Shown: positions 27,343 to 36,861, numbered from the stretch's first letter. The stretch is DNA of 64,000 nt from an uncultured Prevotellaceae bacterium (GCA_902786565.1 CADACW010000017.1:45164-109163), one strand, 5' to 3'. Notes: generated from the sequence alone by a model not told the origin. Program-made: numbers and translations.

Positions 27343-27632
27343 TTCTGTTTTTACTGTTTTTGTCTGCTTGGGGCTGTTCTTTGTCTGTGTCTTCAACATC
27401 CACTCTCGGACGTTTACTCAACCTTCATTTAAGATTTCCTTCCAGCAAAACGTTTTTTTCTTTCTAAGTTTTCTGAGTATAGTAAGTTTCTGAGTTTTTG
27501 AGTTGTTTGAGTATTTCAGGAAAATTTTCAATCTTCAATTTTCAATCTTCAATTTTCAATCTCCTCGGTCCTGAGCCTGCTCATCACCGAGCACCCATAG
27601 AACCTAAAAACTCAAAAACTCACTCCCTCATC
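27343..27632. repeat. Long rpsL-rpsG spacer with heptad array and hairpins
   Basis: 290 bases separate two genes that are normally close together. A five-unit heptad array (27523-27557, AATTTTC/AATCTTC) is followed by a hairpin CTCGGT/ACCGAG (27562-27590). It is flanked by inverted stretches GAGTTTTTGAGTT (27493-27505) and ACTCAAAAACTC (27610-27621). No ORF of note. It may be a repeat-insertion site or affect expression of distal genes. Confidence 0.7.
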
Positions 27633-28019
27633 TTACTTTTTCTTTGCAGCCTTCGGGCGCTTGGCTCCGTACTTCGAGCGGCGCTGCAGGCGGTTGGCCA
27701 CACCGGCGGTATCGAGTGTACCGCGGACGATGTGATAGCGCACACCGGGAAGGTCCTTCACACGACCGCCGCGCACCAGCACGATGCTGTGCTCCTGCAG
27801 GTTGTGGCCCTCTCCGGGAATGTAACTGTTGACCTCCTTTTGGTTGGTCAAGCGAACACGGGCAACTTTTCGCATTGCCGAGTTAGGCTTCTTGGGCGTG
27901 GTCGTGTAGACACGTACACAGACACCGCGACGCTGAGGACAGTTGTCCAGCGCTGGCGACTTCGACTTGTCTACGATCACCTTTCTGCCCTTGCGAACCA
28001 ATTGTGAAATTGTAGGCAT
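27633..28019 (-). CDS. rpsL: 30S ribosomal protein S12
   Basis: 128 residues; first gene of the str operon. Decoding-centre protein with the conserved [13 protein letters not shown] loop (the lysine linked to streptomycin sensitivity is present) and [17 protein letters not shown]. Lysine-rich C-terminus KRPKAAKKK. The promoter lies about 98 bases upstream. Confidence 0.97.
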   Translation of the reverse strand: MPTISQLVRKGRKVIVDKSKSPALDNCPQRRGVCVRVYTTTPKKPNSAMRKVARVRLTNQKEVNSYIPGEGHNLQEHSIVLVRGGRVKDLPGVRYHIVRGTLDTAGVANRLQRRSKYGAKRPKAAKKK

Positions 28020-28117
28020 AATTTAATTTTTTGTTTTTTGTTTATTGTATTTATTTATTTGTATATATTTCAATGTCTTATAACGCTCCCTCGCTGGAAA
28101 GGGTGCTTTTTGGGGTG

Positions 28118-28125
28118 CAAAGGTA
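28118..28125 (-). promoter_or_regulatory. -7 element of the str operon promoter
   Basis: Minus-strand TACCTTTG followed by C, the strong Bacteroidetes form. The leader to the rpsL ATG is about 90 bases. No clear -33 TTG at 20 bases. Confidence 0.6.
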
Positions 28126-28263
28126 CACATTTTATTTCATAACACCTAATTTCTTCAGAAATAATTGCCCGCAGTAACCCAATATTTAACAACAAACAAC
28201 ATTCTTAGTTTAAATTAACAAACCAAAACGCCGCCCGAAGCCAAAATTTGCGCCGACACGAGG

Positions 28264-28500
28264 CCAAACGCAGACCCCTCCGAGGCAAAACACGGACCCC
28301 TCCGAGAAAAAACGTTGGCAGCCCCGGAGAAAAACACAGACCCCTCCGGGATAAACTTAACGACTCGACGTAATTTATATAAATTACGACGAAATTTATA
28401 TAAATTACGACGTAATACAAATAAATTACGTCGTAATTTAAGTTTTTGCTCCGGGCAAAGAGAATTTTTGCTCCGGGCAGAGGGTATTTTAGCTACGGGC
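28264..28500. repeat. Composite intergenic repeat region: short direct repeats and AT-rich palindromes
   Basis: Three parts lie between rpsL and the protease gene. First, four imperfect copies of GACCCCTCCGAG plus A-run (28269-28354). Second, a palindromic block: a perfect 20-base palindrome (28369-28388), a near-copy (28390-28409), and an inverted repeat with 15-base arms (28402-28416 and 28425-28439). Third, three copies of TTTTTGCTCCGGGCA-type sequence (28442-28500). No coding potential is convincing. Confidence 0.85.
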
Positions 28501-28523
28501 AATGAAGAAAAGAACCAAAACCT

Positions 28524-28554
28524 TTGGCCATTTCACCTTTTTTGAGTAATTTTG
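28524..28554 (+). promoter_or_regulatory. Promoter of the M6 protease gene
   Basis: TTG (28524-28526), 20-base spacer, TAATTTTG (28547-28554) followed by C; leader of about 45 bases. Confidence 0.7.
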
Positions 28555-28605
28555 CAGCCCCTTATATATAATAAGGTGTAAAACAAGTGCAATAATATAA
28601 TAGAA

Positions 28606-31218
28606 ATGAAAAGACTGACACTGATATTGACAGCATTGCTGCTGAACCTGGCTCCAGCCCTGTCGCGCCCCGCCCTGAAGGGCACAGCCCGCGTGAAGCA
28701 GCCCGACGGCACAATGCTGACCATCCGCCTTGAGGGCGACGAGTACTACAACTACAACACCACCGACGACGGCTATTCGCTGGTGCGCAATGCCGAGGGC
28801 TACTATGTCTATGCCCAGCTTGACGGCACCGGCCGTCTGGCCCCCACCGCCCACGTGGCCCGCGACCTGGGGGAGCGCACGGTGCAGGAGGTGGCCTATC
28901 TGCAGACCGTGGGCAAGCAGCTCCGCGGCAAGATGCCGCAGGCAGCGGCGCAGGCCCGGCGGCGCAACAGAGTGGCCCGCCAGCAGACGCTGAATGTCCG
29001 CCGTGCCGCCGGCTATGACTACTCAAAATTCAAGGGGCTGGTCATTCTGGTGGAGTACAACGACTGCAAATTCCGCTACGACAACTACGCCGAAATCATG
29101 GAGCAGATGATCAATGAGGACAACTACCAGGGCGTGGCCGCCACCAACATCGGCAACATCGCCTGCACCGGCAGCATGCGCGACTTCTATCGCGACAACT
29201 CCAGCGGCGCCTTTGTGCCCACCTTCGACGTGGTGGGGCCGGTCAAGGTGAACCGCAGCCAATACTATCCGCGCCCCAACGGCACTTCGGAGGGCGACAA
29301 CTATGTGCAGCTGATGGTTGACGCCTGCACCGCCGCCGACTCGCAAGTGAACTTCAAGGACTACGACGTGGACAAGGACGGGCTGGTGGACATGATCTAC
29401 TTCATCTTCGCCGGTCTGCCCTCCTACATCAGCGGCAACGACGGGCACCTGCTGTGGCCCCACCAGTGGGACATCAGCTACGAGCGCCACGTCAGGAAAG
29501 ACGGTGTCTACCTGGGCCGCTACGCCTGCTCCACCGAGCTCTTCGGCTCTGCCGAAGGCAGCGTGCTGGAGGGCATCGGCACTATGTGCCACGAGTTCAG
29601 CCACGTGCTGGGCCTGCCCGACTTCTACGACACTAACAACTACTATGATGAGGGCGATTGCGACAATCCGCAGGAATGGTCGGTGATGGCCAATGGCGCC
29701 GACTTCAACTACGGCCGCACCCCCTGCAACCTGTCGCTCTTCGAGCGCTACGCCCTGGGCTTTGCCTACCCGCAGAAGCTCACCGAGCCGGGCAAGTACA
29801 GCATTGAGGCCCTGCACAAGGGCAACGGCGGCTACCGCATAGACACCCCCCAGAAGAAAGAGTATTTCCTGCTGGAGAACCGGCAGAAAGTGAAGTGGGA
29901 CTCGCAGCTGCCAGGCCACGGCATGCTCATCTTCAGGGTCGACTCCACCGATGCCGACGCGTGGATATACAACTTTATCAACGACAACCCTGAACACCCC
30001 TACTACCAGCTGATAAGGGCCAAGGGCGGCACCACCTCGTCAGGGCGCGACCCCTTCCCCGGCACCGCCCGCGTGAGAACCATCGACAACACCACCAGCC
30101 CGGCCAACCTGCTCTCGTGGGGTGGACTGCAGTCGCCCCTGGGCCTGCGCACCATCACCGAGTCGGGCGGCGTCATCTCCTTCGAGGCCTACAATGCCCA
30201 CGTGCTGCAGAACATCATCCTGCCCGAGAGCCTGACCCTGTCGGTAGGTTCCTTCGTGCAGCTCAGTCCCACGCTTGAGCCCGAAGACATTGAGGCCGAA
30301 CTCCGCTGGAGCTCCGACAACGAGTCGGTGGCCACCGTGACCGCCACCGGCCTGGTCATCGGCCACGCAGCCGGCACCGCCCACATCACCGCCACCGGCG
30401 ACGGCGGCGTGACCGCCACCTGCACGGTGACCGTCAGCGAGATAGAGACGGTGGCCGACATTGCCCACTTCCTGGCCCTGCCCGAAGGGTCGCTGGCCCG
30501 CCTGACGCTCGATGACACCCAGGTGCTCTACGCCTACGATGGCAACATCTTCCTGCGCGACGCGTCGGCAGCCGTCATGCTCTCCGGCGTCTCGCTCAGC
30601 GTGGCCCGCGACAATCTGCTCAACGGCACCATCGCCGGCCAGCGCAGCACCCTGAACAACATGCCCGTGATGGTGCCCGTAGACGGGCTGACCACCGACA
30701 GCGACATCCGCATCAGCGAGGGCGAGAGCGCCCAGCCGCGCATGGTCACCATGGACAAGCTGGACCAGAGCTGCTATGCCGACCTGGTCAAGGTGATGGG
30801 CGCCACGCTGGTGCGCACCGGCGGTGTCTGGGCCGTGCAGGGCGACCAGCGCGTCCGCCTGTGGAACACGTTCCAAATCAAGTCGCCAAAGATTTCGCTG
30901 CCGTCGAACATCACCGGCAAATACTTCAACGTGACCGCCATCTATGCCACCAATGTGCTGAACGGCGCCGTCATCAACGAACTCTGCCTGCTCATGTCGC
31001 CCGAAGAGGGGACGGCCCCTGCACCCAAGGGCGACGTCAACCTCGACGGAGCGGTCGATGTCTCGGATATCTCCACCATCATCTCAATCCTGGCCCAAGC
31101 CCAGTTCGTACAGGAGGCTGACGCCAACGCCGACGGCATCATCGACGTGGCCGACATTGCCACCGTCATCTCCATCATGGCGGGCCAGGAGGCCAGCCGA
31201 TTCAACCTTGGGCTATGA
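28606..31218 (+). CDS. Secreted M6-family metalloprotease with Big2 domain and dockerin-like repeats
   Basis: 870 residues; signal peptide MKRLTLILTALLLNLAPALS. A propeptide-like part is followed by the catalytic domain with the zinc motif HEFSHVLGLPDFYD (about 325-340) and the downstream EWSVMANG Met-turn. M6 peptidases (immune inhibitor A type) are secreted proteases. At about 540-612 lies a bacterial Ig-like (Big2) domain (VGSFVQLSPTLEP...ITATGDGG). At about 808-866 are two dockerin-type calcium repeats (GDVNLDGAVDVSDISTIISI and ANADGIIDVADIATVISIM). In Bacteroidales such repeats may bind partner proteins, but no cohesin is seen here. The stop overlaps the start of the glycosyltransferase gene (ATGA). 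Confidence 0.88.
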   Translation: MKRLTLILTALLLNLAPALSRPALKGTARVKQPDGTMLTIRLEGDEYYNYNTTDDGYSLVRNAEGYYVYAQLDGTGRLAPTAHVARDLGERTVQEVAYLQTVGKQLRGKMPQAAAQARRRNRVARQQTLNVRRAAGYDYSKFKGLVILVEYNDCKFRYDNYAEIMEQMINEDNYQGVAATNIGNIACTGSMRDFYRDNSSGAFVPTFDVVGPVKVNRSQYYPRPNGTSEGDNYVQLMVDACTAADSQVNFKDYDVDKDGLVDMIYFIFAGLPSYISGNDGHLLWPHQWDISYERHVRKDGVYLGRYACSTELFGSAEGSVLEGIGTMCHEFSHVLGLPDFYDTNNYYDEGDCDNPQEWSVMANGADFNYGRTPCNLSLFERYALGFAYPQKLTEPGKYSIEALHKGNGGYRIDTPQKKEYFLLENRQKVKWDSQLPGHGMLIFRVDSTDADAWIYNFINDNPEHPYYQLIRAKGGTTSSGRDPFPGTARVRTIDNTTSPANLLSWGGLQSPLGLRTITESGGVISFEAYNAHVLQNIILPESLTLSVGSFVQLSPTLEPEDIEAELRWSSDNESVATVTATGLVIGHAAGTAHITATGDGGVTATCTVTVSEIETVADIAHFLALPEGSLARLTLDDTQVLYAYDGNIFLRDASAAVMLSGVSLSVARDNLLNGTIAGQRSTLNNMPVMVPVDGLTTDSDIRISEGESAQPRMVTMDKLDQSCYADLVKVMGATLVRTGGVWAVQGDQRVRLWNTFQIKSPKISLPSNITGKYFNVTAIYATNVLNGAVINELCLLMSPEEGTAPAPKGDVNLDGAVDVSDISTIISILAQAQFVQEADANADGIIDVADIATVISIMAGQEASRFNLGL

Positions 31219-32000
31219 CACGCTTTACGGTCATCACCATCACCTATAATGCCGCCGACGTGCTGGAGCGGACGCTCGACAGCGTGCTGCGGCAGAGCTA
31301 CCCCGACGTGGAGCACCTCATCGTCGACGGCGCCTCGACCGACGGCACCCTGCCCCTGGCCGAAGCCTACAAGACCCGCAGCGACGACGCCGAGGGCGGC
31401 CACACCGTCATCATCCACTCAGAGCCCGACCACGGCATCTACGACGCCATGAACAAGGGCCTCAGCCAGGCCTCGGGCGACTATGTGGTGTTTATGAATG
31501 CCGGCGACTTCTTCCCCACTGCCGACACGCTGCAGCAGATAGCCCACAACTGCCACCTCAACGAGAAGGCCAGCGACCAGCTGCCCGCCGTGCTCTATGG
31601 CAACACCGACATCGTGGACAACGAGGGCCGCTATCTGCGCCCCCGCCGGCTACAACCGCCCCGCGAGCTCAATTGGCGCTCGTTCCGTCAGGGCATGCTG
31701 GTCTGCCACCAGGCCTTCTATGCCCGCACCGACCTGGCCAAGAACCTGCCCTTCGACACCCGCTACCGCTTCTCGGCCGATGTGGATTGGTGCATCCGCG
31801 TGATGCGCGAGGCCGACCGGCTGGGCCTGGCCTTGAGCAATGCCGGACAGGTGGTGGCCTGCTACACCGAAGAGGGCACCACCACGCGCAACCACCGCGC
31901 CTCACTGCTGGAGCGCTACCGCATCATGGCCCGCCACTACGGCCACGTCTCCACCATCCTCATGCACTGCTGGTTCGTCGTCAGGGCCGTATTCAAATAA
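31215..32000 (+). CDS. Family 2 glycosyltransferase
   Basis: 261 residues. GT-A fold signature: TVITITYNAADVLERTLDSV at the start, VDGASTDGT, and YDAMNKGLSQASGDYVVFMN. It resembles WcaA/colanic-type GT2 enzymes that add a sugar to a lipid-linked glycan at the inner membrane face. No membrane helix. The start overlaps the protease stop by 4 bases, so the two are translationally coupled; a functional link is not obvious. No other glycan-synthesis genes are near, so the acceptor is unknown. Confidence 0.87.
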   Translation: MTRFTVITITYNAADVLERTLDSVLRQSYPDVEHLIVDGASTDGTLPLAEAYKTRSDDAEGGHTVIIHSEPDHGIYDAMNKGLSQASGDYVVFMNAGDFFPTADTLQQIAHNCHLNEKASDQLPAVLYGNTDIVDNEGRYLRPRRLQPPRELNWRSFRQGMLVCHQAFYARTDLAKNLPFDTRYRFSADVDWCIRVMREADRLGLALSNAGQVVACYTEEGTTTRNHRASLLERYRIMARHYGHVSTILMHCWFVVRAVFK

Positions 32001-32009
32001 TCAGAGAAA

Positions 32010-33590
32010 ATGCGAAAGAGTATTCCATTCATCGTCCTATTGGCAGCTTTGCTCGCCTCCTGTTCCGGCGGCAAGGTGAGGTATCGTGTGGGTGTCTCGC
32101 AATGTTCGGCCGACATCTGGCGCGACAAGCAGAACGCCGAGCTGAAGATGGGCGCCTATTTCCACAGCAATGTGGAGCTGAAGTTTGCCGCCGCCTACGA
32201 CAGCGACGAGCGCCAGGTGCAGCAGATAGACAGTCTGGTGCAGAGCGGCATTGACCTGCTCATCGTGGCCCCCAACCAGGTGCAGACCATTTCCCCCGCC
32301 ATCGACCGCGCCTACGACAAGGGCATCCCCGTCATTGTGTTCGAGCGCAAGACCAGTTCGCAGAAGTACACCGCCTTCATCAGTGCCGACAACTATGAGA
32401 TGGGCCGCGTGATGGGCGAGTATATCGTCACCCGCCTCCACGGCCAGGGCACCATCCTCGAAATCAAGGGCCTGGAGGGGTCGTCGCCTTCCATCGAGCG
32501 GCACAACGGCTTTATGGATGCCATCAAGGACACCCCCGGCATCAAGGTGGCGGCCTCGCTGCAGGGCGACTGGACGGAGCCTACGGCCTACGACGTCACC
32601 CGCCAGTGGCTCTCACAACATAAAGATGTGGCCATCGACCTGGTGTTCGGTGCCAACGACCGCACGGCGATGGGCGCCCGCCGCGCTTTCGGTGCGCCCT
32701 TCCCCCTGTTCTGCGGCATCGACGGCCTGCCGGGCGAGAATGGCGGCATCATGCTAGTGCGCGATTCGCTGCTCGACGCCTCGTACATCTATCCCACCCA
32801 CGGCGACCAGATTATCGACCTGGCTGTCAGCATCCTTGAGGGTGCCCCCTACAAGAAAGAGACCCTGCTGATGTCGGCCCTCGTGACGAGCGACAATGCC
32901 AAGGTGCTCTATCTGCAGAGCGAGGAGATGATGGAGCAGGCCCATCGCCTGGACTTGCTCCACGAGAAGGCCGACAGCTATCTGCATGCCCTCGACACAC
33001 AGCGCATCATCAACTGGCTGGCCCTCAGCATCATCGTCCTCCTGGTGGTGGTGTTCGTGCTCTTCTACCTCTCCCATCTGCGCAAGGTGGCATTGCGGCG
33101 TGAGCGTGTGGTGCATACGCTGTGGAATATGGAGATAGCCCCTGAAGCCGCCCCCTCCGCCTCTGAGACCGATGCCTCTGCCACCGAAAGCACCCCAGAG
33201 ACCGCCCCCGCTGCCGAGGAAGACCCCACGGAGGAACCCTGCGCACCCGTCGGTGAGACCACGCCAGGCGCCGTTGGCGGCGCGTTCATCTCCCGCTTCC
33301 GCGAGGCCGTAGAGGCCCGGTTGGACAACAGCGACCTCTCGGTCGACGACCTGGCGGCCGACATGAACCTCAGTCGCGTGCAGCTCTACCGCAAGGTGAA
33401 GGCTGTCACCGGCTCGTCGCCCGTGGAGCTGTTGCGCACCGCCCGCCTGAACCGCGCCTACCAGCTGCTGCTCACCACCGACAAGAGCGTCTCAGAGGTG
33501 GCCTACGCCGTCGGCTTCACCGCCCCCAGCTATTTCACCAAGTGCTTCAAGGAGGAATACGGCATGGTGCCGGGCGATGTGAGGAAATAA
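32010..33590 (+). CDS. Membrane-tethered sugar-binding/AraC hybrid regulator of the fructan locus
   Basis: 526 residues. A lipoprotein-type signal ends LLASC (Cys18). A periplasmic LacI/RbsB-type binding domain spans about 25-315 (YRVGVSQCSADIWR, FISADNYEMGRVMGEYI, LVFGANDRTAMGARRA). One membrane helix (about 332-357) and a Pro/Glu/Ala-rich linker follow. The AraC HTH (about 428-526) has LSVDDLAADMNLSRVQLYRK and a second helix VAYAVGFTAPSYFTKCF. The B. theta levan regulator BT1754 also has a periplasmic-binding sensor but carries histidine kinase and receiver domains; both are absent here. Placed just upstream of susC, it probably senses fructose or fructan products and acts directly on DNA. 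Confidence 0.87.
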   Translation: MRKSIPFIVLLAALLASCSGGKVRYRVGVSQCSADIWRDKQNAELKMGAYFHSNVELKFAAAYDSDERQVQQIDSLVQSGIDLLIVAPNQVQTISPAIDRAYDKGIPVIVFERKTSSQKYTAFISADNYEMGRVMGEYIVTRLHGQGTILEIKGLEGSSPSIERHNGFMDAIKDTPGIKVAASLQGDWTEPTAYDVTRQWLSQHKDVAIDLVFGANDRTAMGARRAFGAPFPLFCGIDGLPGENGGIMLVRDSLLDASYIYPTHGDQIIDLAVSILEGAPYKKETLLMSALVTSDNAKVLYLQSEEMMEQAHRLDLLHEKADSYLHALDTQRIINWLALSIIVLLVVVFVLFYLSHLRKVALRRERVVHTLWNMEIAPEAAPSASETDASATESTPETAPAAEEDPTEEPCAPVGETTPGAVGGAFISRFREAVEARLDNSDLSVDDLAADMNLSRVQLYRKVKAVTGSSPVELLRTARLNRAYQLLLTTDKSVSEVAYAVGFTAPSYFTKCFKEEYGMVPGDVRK

Positions 33591-33601
33591 CAGGTTTCTA
33601 A

Positions 33602-33665
33602 CAATAATCGTTCATTCCATCGCAAAATTGTTACATTGCAACATATTTTGCACGGGATGAACGAT
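33602..33665. promoter_or_regulatory. Candidate operator upstream of susC
   Basis: CAATAATCGTTCA (33602-33614), 11 bases, then AATTGTTACATTG (33626-33638). A second GAACGAT (33659-33665) makes an inverted pair with the first half. The same two half-sites at the same spacing occur upstream of GH32 at 48363-48399. Likely binding site for the hybrid AraC regulator encoded immediately upstream. Confidence 0.65.
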
Positions 33666-33694
33666 ATTTTTGTGCCTCAACGGTTTGTGATTAG

Positions 33695-33702
33695 TACTTT
33701 TG
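33695..33702 (+). promoter_or_regulatory. -7 element of the susC promoter
   Basis: TACTTTTG followed by C, 43 bases before the susC start and about 30 bases after the candidate operator; the nearest TTG is 22 bases upstream (33670-33672). This position suits an activator. Confidence 0.6.
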
Positions 33703-33744
33703 CAGCAGTTTTCTGAAATTATAAAGTACTAACTAAAAAACGTA

Positions 33745-36700
33745 ATGCAAATGAAACAAGCGAAACGATTGTTTTTGAGCCTTGTGACTCTGCTGCTCTG
33801 TACGCTGTCGTATGGGCAGACAGAAATCACGGGTTCGGTGGTCGATGACCTTGGCGAAGGGGTCATCGGCGCCACGGTGAAGGAGAAGGGTACGGCCAAC
33901 GGCACGGCCACCGACTTCGACGGCAATTTCAAACTAAAAGTTCAGGAAGGCACCATGCTGGTGATTTCCTACATCGGCTACCAGACGCAGGAGCTGCCCG
34001 CCAAGAACGGCATGAAGGTGGAACTGTTGCCCGACGACAAGGTGCTGCAGGAAGTGGTGGTGACAGGCTACACCACCCAGCGCAAGGCCGACCTGACAGG
34101 TGCCATCTCCACGGTGAGTGTCGACGAGATGGCCAAGCAGAACGAGAACAACCCGATGAAGGCCCTGCAGGGCCGCGTGCCGGGCATGAACATCCAGGCC
34201 GATGGAAATCCGAGCGGTGCCGCCACGGTGCGCATACGCGGTGTGGGAACTCTGAACGACAACGACCCGCTTTACATCATCGACGGAGTGCCCACGAAGG
34301 CCGGTATGCACGAGCTGAACGGCAATGACATCGAGAGCATCCAGGTGCTCAAGGATGCCGCCTCGGCCTCTATCTATGGTTCGCGTGCCGCCAACGGTGT
34401 CATCATCATCACCACCAAGAAGGGCAAGGACGGCAAAATCAAGGTGAATTTCGACGGAAGCGTAGCCACCTCTTTCTATACGAACAAGATTGAGACGATG
34501 AACGCCAGCGAGTGGGGCCGCGCCTTCTGGCAGGCATCGGTGAACGACGGCCTGAACCCCTCGAACAACAACCTGGGCTACAACTACGACTGGGGCTACA
34601 ACGCCCAGGGCATCCCCGTGCTCAACAAGATGACGATGAACATGTATCTCGACGACAACGCCACCGTGCGTGCCGGCGACACCGACTGGTTCGACGAGAT
34701 AACGCGCACGGGCATCGTGCAGCAGTACAACCTCTCCGTCAGCAACGGCTCTGAGAGGGGCAGCTCGTTCTTCAGCGTTGGCTACTACGACAACAAGGGC
34801 ACCATCAAGGACTCCTATTTCAACCGTCTCTCCGGCCGTGCCAATGCCGACTACAAGCTGTTCGACGGCAAGGTGGTCATCGGCGAGAATTTCACCATCA
34901 ACCGCACGAAGGGCGTCGATGCTCCCGGCGGAGTGCTGGAGCACGCCCTGGAGTTCAACCCCAATTTCCCCATCTACGCCGAGAACGGCAAGTATGCCCA
35001 GGCCCTCGGCGCCTATTCCGAGCGCGAGAACCCGCTGAGCATGATTGACAATGCCAAGGAGAACGAATACACGCAGTGGCGCTCTTTTGGCGACGTTCAC
35101 CTGAGCATCACTCCGTTCAAGAATTTCATGATACGCACCACCCTCGGCATGGACTACACGCAGAAGGAGCAGCGCTTCTTCACCTTCCCCATTGCCAACG
35201 GTAAGGTGATGCGCACCGAGAGTGCCGTGGAGGGCAAGCAGGAGCACTGGATGCGCTGGATGTGGAACGCCATCGCCACCTACAACCTAGAGATTGGCAA
35301 GCACCGCGCCGACGCCATGATTGGCACGGAGGTGAACCGCTCTGACTACAAGATGAACTCGGCCAAGCGCTACGAACTGGCCATCCTCAACACCGACTAC
35401 ATGTGGCCCGGCGCAGGCGCAGGCCGCCAGCTGGCCGATGGCTTCGGCGAGGGTTTCTCGCTCGTGTCGTTCTTCGGAAAGGTGAACTACACCTACGACG
35501 ACAAGTACCTGGCCTCGTTCACCCTGCGCCATGACGGCTCCAGCCGCTTCGGCGAGAACAAACAGTATGGCACCTTCCCCTCCGTCAGTGCCGGATGGCG
35601 CATCAGCGAGGAGAAATTCATGGCCAAGACAAAGAGCTGGCTCGACAACATGAAACTGCGCTACTCATGGGGAAAGACCGGTAACCAGGAAATATCGAAC
35701 ACCGCCCGCTACACCCTCTACAAGTCTGTGGTCTCGACAGGCCTATGGGGCAGCGGACAGGCTGGCTCGTCCTACGACATCGCCGGCAAGAACGGCGGCT
35801 ACGCCCTGGACAACGGCTACGTGCGCAACCAGCGGGGCAACGACGACATCAAGTGGGAGACCACCACGCAGCACAACATCGGACTGGACTTCGCCCTGAA
35901 GGGTAACGAAATCTACGGCTCCTTCGACTGGTTCAACAAGAAGACCACCGACATCCTCCTCTTCATGGAGGGCATCGCCGCCATGGGCGAGGGTGCCGGA
36001 CAGTGGATTAACGCCGGCGAGGTGAAGAACAACGGTTGGGAACTCACCATAGGCTACCGTCACCGCCTGCCTAATGACTTCTCGTGGGACATCAGCGGAA
36101 ACATCAGCAAATACACCAACGAGATTACGAAGCTGCCAGAGACGGTGGCCGCCAACGGCAAGTACGGCGGCAACGGCGTGAAGAGCGTCGTCGGCCACGC
36201 CATGTTCTCGCAGGTGGGATATATCTACGACGGCATCTTCAAGAGCCAGGCGGAGATAGACAACCACGCCGTGCAGGAAGGCGCCGCCCTGGGACGCATA
36301 CGCTACAAGGACCTCAACGGCGACGGCATCATCACCGAGGCCGACCAGGACTGGATTTACGACCCGACACCCTCCTTCACCTGGGGCCTGAACATCTACC
36401 TGCAGTACAAGAACTGGGACATGACCATGTTCTGGCAGGGAGTGCAGGGCGTTGACGTGGACTGCCGAGGGTTCAAGTCGCAGACCGACTTCTGGGCCAA
36501 CTCGGCCATCAACGTGCCTTATCTGAACAAGGGCGTGCGCGTGCTCGATGCCTGGACTCCCGCAAACATGGACAGCGACATACCCGCACTGACCACGAGC
36601 GACACCAACCGCGAGGGGCGTGTGTCGTCATACTACATCGAGAATGGCAGCTACGTGAAACTGCGCACCATACAGATAGGCTTCAACATGCCCAAGCGCA

Positions 36701-36861
36701 TCACCGAAAAGCTACACATGGACCGCTTGCGCTTCTACGCCTCGGCACAGAACCTGCTCACCATCAAGAGCAGCAAGTTCACAGGAGCCGACCCGGAGAC
36801 CCCCGGATTCAACTACCCCATACCTCTCAACCTCACCTTCGGACTCAATGTTTCATTCTAA
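33745..36861 (+). CDS. SusC-like TonB-dependent outer-membrane transporter (fructan)
   Basis: 1038 residues; signal peptide to about residue 24. A carboxypeptidase-regulatory-like domain lies at about 27-105 (ITGSVVDDLGEGVIGATVKE). The TonB box region and plug follow (EVVVTGYTTQRKADLTGAIS; VRIRGVGTLNDNDPLYIIDG; SIYGSRAANGVIIITTKKG), then the 22-strand barrel, ending in an aromatic residue (NVSF). It imports oligosaccharides with the SusD partner encoded 13 bases downstream. Fructan is assigned from the GH32, fructokinase and permease genes in the locus. ATG at 33751 is an alternative start. Confidence 0.93.
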   Translation: MQMKQAKRLFLSLVTLLLCTLSYGQTEITGSVVDDLGEGVIGATVKEKGTANGTATDFDGNFKLKVQEGTMLVISYIGYQTQELPAKNGMKVELLPDDKVLQEVVVTGYTTQRKADLTGAISTVSVDEMAKQNENNPMKALQGRVPGMNIQADGNPSGAATVRIRGVGTLNDNDPLYIIDGVPTKAGMHELNGNDIESIQVLKDAASASIYGSRAANGVIIITTKKGKDGKIKVNFDGSVATSFYTNKIETMNASEWGRAFWQASVNDGLNPSNNNLGYNYDWGYNAQGIPVLNKMTMNMYLDDNATVRAGDTDWFDEITRTGIVQQYNLSVSNGSERGSSFFSVGYYDNKGTIKDSYFNRLSGRANADYKLFDGKVVIGENFTINRTKGVDAPGGVLEHALEFNPNFPIYAENGKYAQALGAYSERENPLSMIDNAKENEYTQWRSFGDVHLSITPFKNFMIRTTLGMDYTQKEQRFFTFPIANGKVMRTESAVEGKQEHWMRWMWNAIATYNLEIGKHRADAMIGTEVNRSDYKMNSAKRYELAILNTDYMWPGAGAGRQLADGFGEGFSLVSFFGKVNYTYDDKYLASFTLRHDGSSRFGENKQYGTFPSVSAGWRISEEKFMAKTKSWLDNMKLRYSWGKTGNQEISNTARYTLYKSVVSTGLWGSGQAGSSYDIAGKNGGYALDNGYVRNQRGNDDIKWETTTQHNIGLDFALKGNEIYGSFDWFNKKTTDILLFMEGIAAMGEGAGQWINAGEVKNNGWELTIGYRHRLPNDFSWDISGNISKYTNEITKLPETVAANGKYGGNGVKSVVGHAMFSQVGYIYDGIFKSQAEIDNHAVQEGAALGRIRYKDLNGDGIITEADQDWIYDPTPSFTWGLNIYLQYKNWDMTMFWQGVQGVDVDCRGFKSQTDFWANSAINVPYLNKGVRVLDAWTPANMDSDIPALTTSDTNREGRVSSYYIENGSYVKLRTIQIGFNMPKRITEKLHMDRLRFYASAQNLLTIKSSKFTGADPETPGFNYPIPLNLTFGLNVSF

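Noticed and set aside
28211-28545. Small ORFs on both strands upstream of the protease (rich in RRNLYKLRRN)
   Set aside because: They translate palindromic repeats, giving near-identical peptides from both strands; not genes.
33934-35247. 437-codon open frame opposite susC
   Set aside because: Shadow of the SusC reading frame, no family resemblance.
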